This document shows positions 1 through 7,823 of a DNA stretch of 29,122 bases, piece after piece. The DNA is from Candidatus Auribacterota bacterium (lineage in GTDB: Bacteria; Auribacterota; JAFGBW01; JAFGJP01). The DNA is taken from positions 1-29,122 of the forward strand of contig JAFGJP010000022.1 in NCBI GenBank assembly GCA_016929035.1, read 5' to 3'. Under the pieces are notes generated by a model. It was not told where the DNA came from. It saw only the letters and a list, made by a program, of their open reading frames with translations, and made no database searches. The translations under genes were made by a program, and so were the position numbers. Within the stretch, counting starts at the first letter, position 1; each line of letters starts with the position of its first letter.

Positions 1-2
1 CG

Positions 3-65
3 GGCAAAAAAAGGAAAGAAAAGGACTTTTATGAAAATTTGGTTGAAATTTTTTTAAAACAGTGA
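3..65 (+). CDS. Possible C-terminal tail of an upstream gene (partial)
   Basis: The third frame is open from the window edge to a TGA at 63-65. It would encode about 20 residues that are lysine-rich and end in a plausible amphipathic helix (DFYENLVEIFLKQ). The first frame is also open, to a TAA at 55-57, so the choice rests only on which tail looks more protein-like. If real, it is the 3' end of a gene preceding the sugar kinase, possibly in the same surface-glycan cluster. The family cannot be named from so few residues. Confidence 0.3.
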   Translation, partial: GKKRKEKDFYENLVEIFLKQ

Positions 66-111
66 AAAATTAAGAGGTATTTTTTAAATCAAAAAAAAGG
101 ACACACGGTCA

Positions 112-945
112 ATGATGTTCAAGGGAAAGCAAACGGTAACGTTCCTGGAGCCTGAAGTCCAGGATGTTCTCAAAAGCGCCGGTTTGATAGAGGCCCGGGA
201 TTTCTTTTCCTACAAAAATAAATACTGCTACAAGAGGAATTATTTCAGGGCCGTCTATAAGATTCCCCTGCAGGACAGAAAGAATATCTTTCTTAAAAAG
301 CACGACAGGCTTTCTCCGGCCATGTTCCTGAGACTTCTTTTTGTCGAGAGATTATCTGAGGCCAGGCATGAGCTTGAAAGTATTCTTCTCGCGAGAAAAC
401 TGGGGATTGCCACCCTGAAGCCGTTGGGATATGGCGAGAAGACGATTTTCGGCATTCCTGTTCAATCGTTTCTTCTCACGGAGTCTCTCGAGAAAGTCCC
501 CCGGCTGGAAGATATTATTGCGAAATCCTGGAATAAGTTTCCTTTTGCCAAAAAAAAGTTCATTATTTCCAGCGTGGCGGAAATCGTCGCCAAGCTGCAC
601 AGAAACCGTCTTTTTCACAAGGATCTGTATCTCGGGCACATACTTTTTGACGATGCCGGATCTTCCGACGAATGCGTTTTTTATTTAATTGACCTGCAGA
701 GAATAAATCAACATAATAAAAGGCTGCGAAGGTGGCGAGTGAAAGATCTTTCTTCGCTGAACTATTCGGCTGATCTGTGTGGGGTCGGCATCAAGGACAG
801 GCTCAGGTTCCTCAAGGAATACTGCAGGCATATGAAGTTGCCTAGCAGAGATTACATCCGGCCTGTCAACCGAAAGACAGAGCTTATCAAGAATCATACG
901 CTTAAGCGTTATCTGAAAAACAACTTGAAGAAAAAGACAAGGTAA
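112..945 (+). CDS. Lipopolysaccharide core kinase-like protein (Kdo/WaaP family)
   Basis: This 277-residue protein has the protein-kinase-like fold signature of bacterial LPS core kinases (WaaP/KdkA/InaA-type), which phosphorylate a heptose or Kdo on the cytoplasmic side. The catalytic-loop motif HKDLYLGHILF lies at about residues 169-179, with Asp171 as the likely catalytic base, and the metal-binding Asp lies in YLIDLQR near residue 194. Basic residues around 60-64 (FLKKHDR) are candidates for nucleotide binding. The length fits the family. Two ATG codons stand in tandem at 112 and 115 behind an AAGGAC about 10 bases upstream, so either could start. A methyltransferase follows after 10 bases. 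The family call is secure; the sugar acceptor is unknown. Confidence 0.85.
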   Translation: MMFKGKQTVTFLEPEVQDVLKSAGLIEARDFFSYKNKYCYKRNYFRAVYKIPLQDRKNIFLKKHDRLSPAMFLRLLFVERLSEARHELESILLARKLGIATLKPLGYGEKTIFGIPVQSFLLTESLEKVPRLEDIIAKSWNKFPFAKKKFIISSVAEIVAKLHRNRLFHKDLYLGHILFDDAGSSDECVFYLIDLQRINQHNKRLRRWRVKDLSSLNYSADLCGVGIKDRLRFLKEYCRHMKLPSRDYIRPVNRKTELIKNHTLKRYLKNNLKKKTR

Positions 946-955
946 AGGAGCCTGC

Positions 956-1588
956 ATGACAATAGATATTTCAGATTCATGGAGCAAACTTTACGAAACA
1001 CGAAAAGTGATCCGTGAGAACTTCCCGGATTTTTGGAAGATGCGGGTCATAAGAAAGCCCATGTGGGCCATCAGGCGATTCATGAAGGAAGGCGACCTTG
1101 TTCTTGACGCAGGTTCTTATAACAGGGGCCTTTATCATCAGTTAAAGACGAGTTTTCAGGATGTTAAGTACAGGAGCATGGACATTGACAGGGATAAGAA
1201 GCACGATTATTATTCCTTTGAAGAAATCAAGGAAAAGTTTGATATCGTCTTTCTTTTTGAAGTCATTGAGCATCTTAATCTTCAGGATGGAGTCATCTTG
1301 TTGAAGAAGATTCATCATGTTCTGAAAGACAAGGGGAAGATCATTCTCACGACGCCAAATGTGTTTCACCCGAACCGCTACTGGGAATGTTCTCATAAGG
1401 TTTCCTACAGGCACGATGAGATAGGCGGGATCATGGATTCTGTGGGCTTTAATGTGGTTCAGATATATCGCGTATATAATGATTCTTTTCTCAAAAGAAT
1501 GTTCAGAATCTATATCGCAAGCTTTGTTCATGAATATTTCAGTGTTGATTTTGCCAAATCGATACTGCTGGTGGGTGAGAAAAAATGA
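956..1588 (+). CDS. SAM-dependent class I methyltransferase
   Basis: A 210-residue Rossmann-type methyltransferase of the Methyltransf_11/23 kind. The SAM-binding motif I appears as LVLDAGSYNRG (about residues 48-58), an acidic residue ending strand 2 is in MDIDRD (about 75-80), and the post-motif FDIVFLFEVIEHL (about 95-107) is typical of the group, as is GKIILTTPN further on. It starts at ATG 956 behind AAAGGAG (944-950), which overlaps the stop of the sugar kinase gene, and its last codons overlap acpS in an ATGA. That spacing indicates co-transcription with the kinase. The substrate cannot be read from sequence; a lipid or glycan is a guess from the neighbour. Confidence 0.85.
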   Translation: MTIDISDSWSKLYETRKVIRENFPDFWKMRVIRKPMWAIRRFMKEGDLVLDAGSYNRGLYHQLKTSFQDVKYRSMDIDRDKKHDYYSFEEIKEKFDIVFLFEVIEHLNLQDGVILLKKIHHVLKDKGKIILTTPNVFHPNRYWECSHKVSYRHDEIGGIMDSVGFNVVQIYRVYNDSFLKRMFRIYIASFVHEYFSVDFAKSILLVGEKK

Positions 1589-1980
1589 TTGCAGGCATCG
1601 GCATAGATATTATTGATGTTCAGAGGATGAGAAATATCGTGGAAAAAGAAACAGGGGCCCGGTTTCTCGACCGGACGTTTTCTGAAAGGGAAAAAGAATA
1701 CTGCAGTACATTTAAGGACCCTTTGCCTCGTTTTGCCGGCCGTTTTGCTGCGAAAGAGGCTTTTGTCAAGGCCTCGTCGTCATTTTTAAAGGGGATCGCT
1801 CTAAAAGATATAGAGACCCTGAATGCATCTTCAGGAGCGCCCGGCATCGCTGTCCTTAAAGGAGATTTCGACAGCTCAAGGTACGCCTGTCATGTTTCTA
1901 TCTCTCATACGGAGACATATGCCTGCGCCTGCGTGGTTATCGAAGTCAAGGAAGGAGTCGCACATGATAAATGCAAATGA
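1585..1980 (+). CDS. acpS: Holo-[acyl-carrier-protein] synthase
   Basis: AcpS transfers the 4'-phosphopantetheine arm of CoA to apo-ACP, switching on fatty-acid synthesis. The 131-residue protein begins with the hallmark GIGIDIIDVQR, whose Asp8 binds magnesium, and carries RFAGRFAAKEAFVKA with Glu58, the second metal ligand, plus the C-terminal HVSISHTETYA strand. The length is normal for the trimeric AcpS type. The start codon overlaps the methyltransferase stop (ATGA), and the 3' end overlaps the efp start by 17 bases, so translation of the three genes is probably coupled. The call is firm. Confidence 0.95.
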   Translation: MIAGIGIDIIDVQRMRNIVEKETGARFLDRTFSEREKEYCSTFKDPLPRFAGRFAAKEAFVKASSSFLKGIALKDIETLNASSGAPGIAVLKGDFDSSRYACHVSISHTETYACACVVIEVKEGVAHDKCK

Positions 1981-2521
1981 CTTAAGACGGGGCATGGCCA
2001 TAAAATTCAATAATTCTCTTTGTGTTGTTGTTGATACAGAGCACATCAAGCCCGGAAAAGGGGGAGCTTATATTCAGGCTGTTCTTAAAGATCTGCGTTT
2101 AGGGCGTACGCTGAATAACCGGTTCCGGTCGCAGGAAAGCGTCGAAGATGTGCGGCTTGAAGGGAAAGCCATGCAGTTTCTTTACAAGGATTCGGGCGGA
2201 TTTCATTTCATGGATCTGGAAACGTTTGAGACCGTTGTGCTTTCGATGGACTTTATAGGAGAAAACGCCCATTTTCTTGTCCCTGAGCTGGAGGTGGAGA
2301 TCGAGTTTTATGACAGTGAGCCTGTGCTGATCGATCTCCCGGCCAGCGTTGATCTCAAGATTGTCGAAACGGTTCCAGGAGAAAAAGGGAACTCTGTCGC
2401 CAACGTTCAAAAACCCGCTACTCTGGAAACAGGTTATACGCTGAATGTTCCTCTTTTTATCAATCAGGGAGAAAAGATAAAGATTGACACACGGTCCGGA
2501 AAATACCTGGGCCGGGCTTGA
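1964..2521 (+). CDS. efp: Elongation factor P
   Basis: EF-P binds between the P and E sites of stalled ribosomes and helps peptide-bond formation at consecutive prolines. The 185-residue product has the three-domain length of the family. The conserved loop reads HIKPGKGGAY, with the tip lysine at about position 32, the residue that is modified in several bacteria. No modification enzyme (EpmA/EpmB or EarP) lies in this window, so whether the lysine is modified is unknown. The frame stays open upstream to 1823, but ATG 1964 is preferred because it gives the canonical N-terminus MINANDLRRGM and sits 6 bases after AAGGAG (1952-1957), inside the end of acpS. Confidence 0.95.
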   Translation: MINANDLRRGMAIKFNNSLCVVVDTEHIKPGKGGAYIQAVLKDLRLGRTLNNRFRSQESVEDVRLEGKAMQFLYKDSGGFHFMDLETFETVVLSMDFIGENAHFLVPELEVEIEFYDSEPVLIDLPASVDLKIVETVPGEKGNSVANVQKPATLETGYTLNVPLFINQGEKIKIDTRSGKYLGRA

Positions 2522-2569
2522 TGCGGAATATGTTGCGGAGCTGAATTTTTTTCTTGCTCCCCGCGGCCG

Positions 2570-2585
2570 TTATTTTTAAAAATAA
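2570..2585. repeat. AT-rich perfect palindrome after efp
   Basis: The 16 bases TTATTTTTAAAAATAA form a perfect palindrome in the gap between efp and the next gene. It could mark the efp transcript end or a binding site. There is no GC-rich stem, so it is not a convincing intrinsic terminator. Confidence 0.25.
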
Positions 2586-2631
2586 TGTCGGACAATTTTT
2601 TCATGAAGGAAGAGGATCGAGGAGAGAATTT

Positions 2632-3030
2632 ATGAAAAAGCCGATTGTCATTGGGACTGGCAAGAAAAGCTTCCTAGATGTTCAAAAAGGATACATCGCA
2701 GGTCTCATCCACAACCTTAAAGATTTTTCCAAGCTTTTTATGAAAAAGAACGGGAGAGGGGGGATGATAAGCCGCCTGTCGCTGAATAATATCGAGGACA
2801 TCTACGATCATATCGTTCAGATTTACTACAATGGTTATCGCATCAAAAAATTTGGTGAAGACTGGATTTATACAGAAGATGCTCCCAGAGAAGGACGCAA
2901 AGCCCAGCAACAGGTAAAATTTGAATCCTCAGGTAATCTGTCTGTCAGGATCCAGGATGGAGCCCATCAGAAGATGCTTTGCTTCTCGATCGATTCCAAG
3001 CTCCGTCTTCATGATACGCGTAAATTCTAA
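2632..3030 (+). CDS. Hypothetical protein, 132 residues
   Basis: I do not recognise this family. The product is soluble by appearance, with no signal peptide or membrane segment, and is rich in lysine and charged residues. The N-terminal half looks helical and the C-terminal half looks like beta strands (KFESSGNLSVRI, KMLCFSIDSKLRL). The frame is open from a TTG at 2554, but ATG 2632 is preferred because GGAGAG lies at about 2620-2625 with good spacing. It lies 110 bases after efp and ends 9 bases before the convergent panD stop. No function is proposed. Confidence 0.6.
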   Translation: MKKPIVIGTGKKSFLDVQKGYIAGLIHNLKDFSKLFMKKNGRGGMISRLSLNNIEDIYDHIVQIYYNGYRIKKFGEDWIYTEDAPREGRKAQQQVKFESSGNLSVRIQDGAHQKMLCFSIDSKLRLHDTRKF

Positions 3031-3039
3031 CGCACAGTC

Positions 3040-3393
3040 CTACTTCATCCTTGGATGATTGTCATCATCCATGATAAGAATTCGAGGTTTCAAGGAACCG
3101 GCCTCTTTTTCATCAACCAGGGCAAAGGCAAGAATAATAACCCGGTCTCCCACTGCACCAAGACGGGCAGCTGCACCGTTAAGGCTTACAATGCCGCTTC
3201 CTTTTTTTGCCTTGATGAGATAGGTTTCGAAGCGGCTGCCGTTAGAAAGATTAGCAACAAGGACTTTTTCATATGCCTGCATGCCTGCCAGCGTCATAAA
3301 AGATTCATCAAGCCCCAGGCTGCCATCGTAGTTGATGTGACATTGAGTGATTGTCGCTTTATGGATTTTTGATTTCAGCTTGTGAATAAGCAT
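3040..3393 (-). CDS. panD: Aspartate 1-decarboxylase precursor
   Basis: PanD decarboxylates L-aspartate to beta-alanine, the amine half of pantothenate and hence of CoA and the ACP arm installed by AcpS. The 117-residue proenzyme has the self-cleavage site YDGSLGLD with Gly24-Ser25 exactly where the family cuts to make the pyruvoyl group. The core motifs NGSRFETYLI and VSLNGAAARLGAVGD are also present. The start is ATG 3393, read leftward, behind GAGGTG at 3397-3402. It is a single gene converging with the 132-residue hypothetical gene and divergent from the transketolase genes. A 7-bp stem hairpin (3053-3070) lies inside its 3' end without a T-run. Confidence 0.95.
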   Translation of the reverse strand: MLIHKLKSKIHKATITQCHINYDGSLGLDESFMTLAGMQAYEKVLVANLSNGSRFETYLIKAKKGSGIVSLNGAAARLGAVGDRVIILAFALVDEKEAGSLKPRILIMDDDNHPRMK

Positions 3394-3416
3394 GGCTCAC
3401 CTCAAACAGATGTGTT

Positions 3417-3445
3417 AATATAGCAAAAGGAAAACTTCAGAACAA
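3417..3445 (-). promoter_or_regulatory. Weak candidate promoter for panD
   Basis: Read on the minus strand, a TATATT -10 box (3417-3422) stands 17 bases from TTGTTC (3440-3445), which matches only three of six -35 positions. It is placed 24 bases before the panD start codon. The spacing is right but the -35 is poor. Confidence 0.3.
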
Positions 3446-3475
3446 GCACAAAATATTTACTCTACAAATATAATC

Positions 3476-3504
3476 TTTACAATTGAAGAAAAAAATGCGA
3501 TACT
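3476..3504 (+). promoter_or_regulatory. Candidate sigma-70 promoter for the transketolase genes
   Basis: TTTACA (3476-3481) matches five of six -35 positions and GATACT (3499-3504) four of six -10 positions, with an ideal 17-base spacer. Transcription would start near 3511, which argues against translation from the TTG at 3514 and favours the GTG at 3601. It lies in the divergent gap shared with panD. Confidence 0.4.
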
Positions 3505-3600
3505 GCTTGCCTTTTGAAGGAGAAAAGACTCTCCATCGACTTTTTTATCGTCAATGAACTCGATGCACAGGGTTTGATATCGCCTGAGTGGAGTAACACA

Positions 3601-4434
3601 GTGATTGATGAAAAAAAGATTCAGCATTTAAAAAATACAGCTCAGAAAGTCAGAAGAAAAATCATAGAAATTCTCGGCCGCGCAGGTTCCGGACATCCCG
3701 GGGGGTCTCTTTCTTCAACGGAGATAATCGTTTCCCTGTATGAAGGCATCATGGATGTCGATCCTTCACAGCCCCGGAAGATGCAAAGAGACAGGCTTGT
3801 TCTCAGCAAGGGTCATTCCTGTCCGGCTCTGTATGTGATGCTTGCTTTCAAGGGTTTCTTTCCGGTGGAGGACCTGGATCATTTAAGGCAGTGGGGGTCT
3901 CATCTCCAGGGGCACCCGGATATGAAGTCGACGCCTGGAGTAGACATGTCTTCCGGCTCTCTTGGCCAGGGGCTTTCAGCTGCGTGCGGAATAGCTCTGG
4001 CAGCAAAAATCGATAAAAGAGATTTCTGGACATATTGCATCATCGGCGACGGCGAAGCTCAGGAAGGGCAGATATGGGAAGCATCTATGTTTGCCGCACA
4101 CAACAAGCTGGACAATCTGATCGTATTCCTTGATTTTAATAAGCAGCAGATCGAAGGCCGTGTGGATGAAATCATTGGCCCTCTGCAGTATGAAGAGAAA
4201 TGGAAATCATTTGGCTGGCATGTTCAGACAATAGACGGACACAGCTTTAAAGAGATCTTTCACGCTGTTGATACGGCCAAAAAAAGCAGGTTCAAGCCCT
4301 TTATGATTATAGCGAACACCGTTAAAGGGAAAGGCGTTTCTTTTATGGAGTGGAACCTGGATTTTCACGGCACGGCACCGAAGGGCACTGAAATTGAAAA
4401 AGCGATCAGCGAGATCAATGACAGCGCGTTTTAA
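3601..4434 (+). CDS. Transketolase, N-terminal (thiamine diphosphate-binding) subunit
   Basis: With the next gene this forms a split transketolase, which moves two-carbon units between ketose and aldose phosphates in the non-oxidative pentose phosphate pathway. The subunit carries GSGHPGGSLSSTE (about 29-41), SKGHSCPALY and GSLGQGLSAACG. It also has the ThDP/magnesium motif starting GDGEAQEG (about 149) and ending at Asn180. The frame is open back to a TTG at 3514. I chose GTG 3601 because it gives 277 residues, the usual length of this half, and an N-terminus like its relatives, and because a likely promoter ends close to 3511. The ribosome site is mediocre (GTGGAG near 3586-3591), so the start is less certain than the function. 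Confidence 0.9.
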   Translation: MIDEKKIQHLKNTAQKVRRKIIEILGRAGSGHPGGSLSSTEIIVSLYEGIMDVDPSQPRKMQRDRLVLSKGHSCPALYVMLAFKGFFPVEDLDHLRQWGSHLQGHPDMKSTPGVDMSSGSLGQGLSAACGIALAAKIDKRDFWTYCIIGDGEAQEGQIWEASMFAAHNKLDNLIVFLDFNKQQIEGRVDEIIGPLQYEEKWKSFGWHVQTIDGHSFKEIFHAVDTAKKSRFKPFMIIANTVKGKGVSFMEWNLDFHGTAPKGTEIEKAISEINDSAF

Positions 4435-4465
4435 AAAGAAATAAAGGTAACAGGGAACGTTAGAG

Positions 4466-5407
4466 ATGGCTGAACTCAAGGGAACACGCGATGGGTACGG
4501 AGAAGCGCTTATCGAGCTTGGGGAGAAAGATTCTAACATTGTCGTTCTTGATGCGGATCTGGGAAGTTCTACTCGGGCGCGTAAGTTCGCCACCAAATTT
4601 CCAGAGCGCTATTTTAATGTCGGTGTCGCGGAACAGAACATGATCGGCATCGCCTCGGGCCTAGCCTGTACGGGTAAAACAGTTTTTGCCAGCACATTCG
4701 CCATTTTTGCCACAGGACGACCATGGGAACAGATTCGAAATTCGGTTTGTTTCAGTAACCTGAACGTAAAAATTGTTGCTTCACATGGGGGAATTACCGT
4801 TGGCGCTGACGGTGCTTCACATCAGAGCCTTGAAGATGTTGCCATCATGCGGTGTATTCCCAATATGAAAGTTATCGTTCCGTGTGATTACGAGGAAACG
4901 AAAAAAACCATGCGCGAGATCGTTAAGGTCAAAGGCCCGTACTACATCCGCCTCGGAAGGGCCAAGTATCCTGTTCTTACAAATCCTGACACGCCGTTTG
5001 AGGTCGGGAAAGGTCATATTTTTCGCAAAGGAAAACATGTGACGATTATTTCAACAGGAACGATGCTTGACCATGCGTTAAAAGCAGCCGCTCAGCTGGA
5101 AAAGCAGGACGTTCAGGCAGAGGTTATGCACATCCATACGATAAAGCCCATTGACGCAGAACTCATAGCCGCTTCAGCGAAAAAAACGAGGTGTGTTGTC
5201 ACTGTTGAGGAACATTCTGTCATTGGCGGTCTGGGAAGCGCTGTCAGCGAGGTTCTCTGCAGCTGCTGCCCTGTTCCGGTCGAAAGGATAGGCATTCAGG
5301 ACAAATTCGGACGATCAGGTTCTCCGGAAGTTTTAATAAAAGTCTACAATATGGATGTTCCTGATATTGTTGAGGCGGCTAAAAAAGTGATTCAAAAAAA
5401 GGATTGA
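4466..5407 (+). CDS. Transketolase, C-terminal (pyrimidine-binding) subunit
   Basis: This is the second half of the split transketolase, 313 residues, 31 bases after the first. NVGVAEQNMIG at about 51-61 contains Glu56, the conserved glutamate that activates the aminopyrimidine ring of thiamine diphosphate. GPYYIRLGR and the C-terminal domain VTVEEHSVIGGLG follow. The arrangement matches the two-subunit transketolases common in archaea and many bacteria rather than the single-chain TktA form. A 1-deoxyxylulose-5-phosphate synthase is less likely because that enzyme is one longer chain. Ribosome binding is weak (AGAG just before ATG), consistent with coupling to the upstream half. Confidence 0.9.
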   Translation: MAELKGTRDGYGEALIELGEKDSNIVVLDADLGSSTRARKFATKFPERYFNVGVAEQNMIGIASGLACTGKTVFASTFAIFATGRPWEQIRNSVCFSNLNVKIVASHGGITVGADGASHQSLEDVAIMRCIPNMKVIVPCDYEETKKTMREIVKVKGPYYIRLGRAKYPVLTNPDTPFEVGKGHIFRKGKHVTIISTGTMLDHALKAAAQLEKQDVQAEVMHIHTIKPIDAELIAASAKKTRCVVTVEEHSVIGGLGSAVSEVLCSCCPVPVERIGIQDKFGRSGSPEVLIKVYNMDVPDIVEAAKKVIQKKD

Positions 5408-5410
5408 AAA

Positions 5411-6691
5411 ATGAAAAGAGTTAAATCCAACATCATCAATTTTATTTTGCTTTTTCTTATCCTTCTGGGAATCAGCCTGTGTTTTGGAAATCAGATGAAG
5501 CTCAACATTGCTGATTCAAAAAACGAACTTTATGAAAAACTCCAGCTTTTTGCTGATGTTTTGACAATCGTCAAGAAAAACTACATGCGCGAAGTCTCGT
5601 CCAAAGAGCTTATTTACGGAGCTCTTACCGGAGCCCTTCAGTCTTTGGACCCGCATAGTCAGTTCATGGACCCTGAGATGTACGATGCCATGAAAGTTGA
5701 AACAGAGGGTGTGTTCGGAGGCCTCGGCATCGAGATCACCATCCGCGACGGCGCGCTTACGGTCATCAGTCCGATGGAAGACACTCCGGCTTTTCGTGCC
5801 GGTATCAAGGCAGGGGATAAGATCCTCAAAATCGATGATGAGTCCACGGAGAACATCACTCTGATGGAAGCGGTCAAAAAACTCCGCGGAGAAATCGGAT
5901 CGCAGGTCAACCTGACGATCTTACGGCCGGCGACCAAGGAGTTTTTAGATATCCAGATCATTCGGGCAGAGATCAAGGTTCATGCTGTCAGAGAGGCAAG
6001 GATCATACCTGATACAAGGATCGGTTATGTCCGCATCCTTCATTTTCAGGAAGAGACAGCCGATGAGCTAGAAAAGGCAATTAAGGATTTTGGTGATATT
6101 GAAGGCATGGTGCTTGACCTCAGGAACAATCCCGGGGGTCTTCTTCAGGAAGCTGTAAGGGTATCTGAACTTTTTGTCGGCGGAGAGAGGCTGGTCGTGT
6201 ACACAGAAGGCCGCGTTCCTGATCAGAATATAAAGTATTATAGTAAAAGAAAAGAAAAGATTGTCAGCTGCCCGCTGGTGGTTCTGGTTAATGACGGAAG
6301 CGCCAGCGCTTCAGAAATCGTCGCTGGTGCTATCCAGGATTGGAATGAAGGAGTCATTGTCGGAGTTAAGACCTTCGGCAAAGGTTCTGTCCAGTCCGTG
6401 ATCCCCCTTACCGATGGATCGGCCCTGCGTCTTACGACAGCTCTTTATTTCTTGCCGAAAGGAAGAGTCATCCATGAAAAAGGGATTGATCCGGACGTGG
6501 AGATTACTCTTTCGGCAAAGGACGAAGAGGAGATCATCAAGTATAGATTAGAGCATCTTGATAATCCGGAAGAACCTGAAAAAATCTATCTTGATTCGCA
6601 GCTGAGCCGTGCTGTCGATATCATAAAAGGGATTTCCGTTTATATTGAAAAGAAGGAAAATAATAAAGAAGAACTCAAGCCGGCGGCGTGA
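5411..6691 (+). CDS. S41-family C-terminal processing protease (CtpA-type)
   Basis: A membrane-anchored periplasmic serine protease of 426 residues. An N-terminal hydrophobic segment (about 9-26) serves as signal anchor. A PDZ domain follows at about 95-180 (GGLGIEI, GIKAGDKILKIDDE), and the S41 core covers about 200-370. By the spacing known for CtpB-type enzymes, the catalytic serine is Ser299 in GSASASE, the lysine is Lys324 in FGKGSVQ and the helper glutamine is Gln328. The dyad is therefore intact. The gene begins 3 bases after the transketolase stop. A lipoprotein deacetylase-like gene and tsaD follow. Tail-specific cleavage of envelope proteins is the family role; substrates are unknown. 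Confidence 0.92.
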   Translation: MKRVKSNIINFILLFLILLGISLCFGNQMKLNIADSKNELYEKLQLFADVLTIVKKNYMREVSSKELIYGALTGALQSLDPHSQFMDPEMYDAMKVETEGVFGGLGIEITIRDGALTVISPMEDTPAFRAGIKAGDKILKIDDESTENITLMEAVKKLRGEIGSQVNLTILRPATKEFLDIQIIRAEIKVHAVREARIIPDTRIGYVRILHFQEETADELEKAIKDFGDIEGMVLDLRNNPGGLLQEAVRVSELFVGGERLVVYTEGRVPDQNIKYYSKRKEKIVSCPLVVLVNDGSASASEIVAGAIQDWNEGVIVGVKTFGKGSVQSVIPLTDGSALRLTTALYFLPKGRVIHEKGIDPDVEITLSAKDEEEIIKYRLEHLDNPEEPEKIYLDSQLSRAVDIIKGISVYIEKKENNKEELKPAA

Positions 6692-6761
6692 TCCTTAAGC
6701 AGGAGAAACTCTGAAGAGCCTGCGGTTTGGATTGTTAAAACGACAGTTCCAGCAGAAAACC

Positions 6762-7547
6762 ATGAATGAGGGTAGAATCAGAAAGAGCATAAAGGCATGT
6801 TTTTTTTTCGGTCTCCTGTGCCTTGTTCTGATTTTGAGCGGCTGTGCAAAGACAAAATTCGCCCTTCGGTCCCGGCCGAAGACCCCGGAAGAAATTCCAC
6901 CGCGCATCGCCATCGTTCTTGATGATGCAGGAAATACTTCAACTTGTCTTCTTGATGTTGAAAATATTTCTTTTCCCGTCACCATAGCTGTTCTTCCTTC
7001 AGTAGCCTACTCGCAGAAGTTCTGCTATGTGAACAATCCTTTTGTAAAGAAAATTGTCCATGTTCCCATGGAAGCGGAGAAGCTTTATCCCGGTCCTGAA
7101 ACAATTTATGCTTCTATGTCAGAAAAAGAGATTATGGAAGCCCTCGAGGTTATTTTTGGTCAGTTTCCAGACCTGAAAGGATTCAACAATCATATGGGAT
7201 CGGTTTTTATGAAGGATGAAAGGGCGTTAAGAACAGTGTTCCTTTTTGCCAAAAAAAGAAAACTATTTTTTCTTAACAGCCTGACCGTGAGTGATGACAC
7301 AGCAAGGCGTTTGGCTGAGAGTCTGGGGGTTCCTTATCTTGAGAGAGATATTTTTCTCGATAATAAGGCGGACAGAAGTTATATACAGGAAAAATTTATC
7401 GAGGGCCTAGCGGGAGCACGTGACAATACGTTTTGCATCATCCAGGGCCATGTTCGACCAGATACGGTTCGAGCGCTCAGAGATCTTGTCCCGAAGGCTC
7501 AAAAAGAGGGATTTAGATTTGTTTTTCTGGAAGATCTGTATCAGTAA
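6762..7547 (+). CDS. Divergent polysaccharide deacetylase lipoprotein (YibQ/DUF610-like)
   Basis: A 261-residue predicted lipoprotein: a positively charged start, a hydrophobic stretch at about 13-25 and the lipobox LSGC. The mature part carries the divergent polysaccharide deacetylase fold with IAIVLDDAG (a paired aspartate), GFNNHMGS, FFLNSLTVSDD and the late motif IIQGHVRPDTV. Relatives sit next to S41 proteases and envelope genes, as here, but their substrate is not established. The frame is open from a TTG at 6732. ATG 6762 is chosen because it puts a normal signal peptide at the N-terminus, although no strong ribosome site precedes it. Confidence 0.8.
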   Translation: MNEGRIRKSIKACFFFGLLCLVLILSGCAKTKFALRSRPKTPEEIPPRIAIVLDDAGNTSTCLLDVENISFPVTIAVLPSVAYSQKFCYVNNPFVKKIVHVPMEAEKLYPGPETIYASMSEKEIMEALEVIFGQFPDLKGFNNHMGSVFMKDERALRTVFLFAKKRKLFFLNSLTVSDDTARRLAESLGVPYLERDIFLDNKADRSYIQEKFIEGLAGARDNTFCIIQGHVRPDTVRALRDLVPKAQKEGFRFVFLEDLYQ

Positions 7548-7580
7548 AAAATAAAAATTTAAAAGTGAAAAATAAAGAAT

Positions 7581-7600
7581 AAGGAGCGCTGCGCGCAGAT
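7581..7600 (+). repeat. Dispersed GC-rich repeat core, copy 1
   Basis: This short stretch, containing AAGGAGCGCTGCGCGCAGAT after an A-rich lead, recurs near 25857-25876 on the same strand and near 26942-26957 on the opposite strand with a few changes. In those two places it is joined to a hairpin terminator; here it stands alone in the 276-base gap before tsaD. Confidence 0.55.
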
Positions 7601-7662
7601 AATAATAAAAAGTAATCCCGTGACGTCCTTAGGCGGATGGAGTAAAGCATGAAAATTCCTTG

Positions 7663-7718
7663 TCCCTCTTGTTTCTTGCCTCTTGATTCTTTTATCCTGT
7701 ATCGTGTATCCTGTATCT
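7663..7718 (-). repeat. Eight-unit heptamer tandem array
   Basis: Read on the minus strand, 56 bases divide exactly into eight 7-base units of the form GGATACA or AGAARCA, without a single indel. Related arrays with a similar unit order lie at 8855-8903 and 25025-25052. It occupies the 276-base gap between the deacetylase lipoprotein gene and tsaD, which otherwise holds only the repeat core at 7581-7600 and AT-rich sequence. Confidence 0.65.
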
Positions 7719-7823
7719 TATATCTGTTATTATTTCCTAATTGTTATTTTTAGCTTTTAATTTTTTTCTCCAGTTTGTTTGTCCGCTTAATTATAAGAGC
7801 AAGAAGAGAAAAAGGATTTTAAA

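Noticed and set aside
3495..3557. A 20-codon frame starting with ATG before the transketolase genes
   Set aside because: It starts upstream of the predicted transcript start and has no ribosome site.
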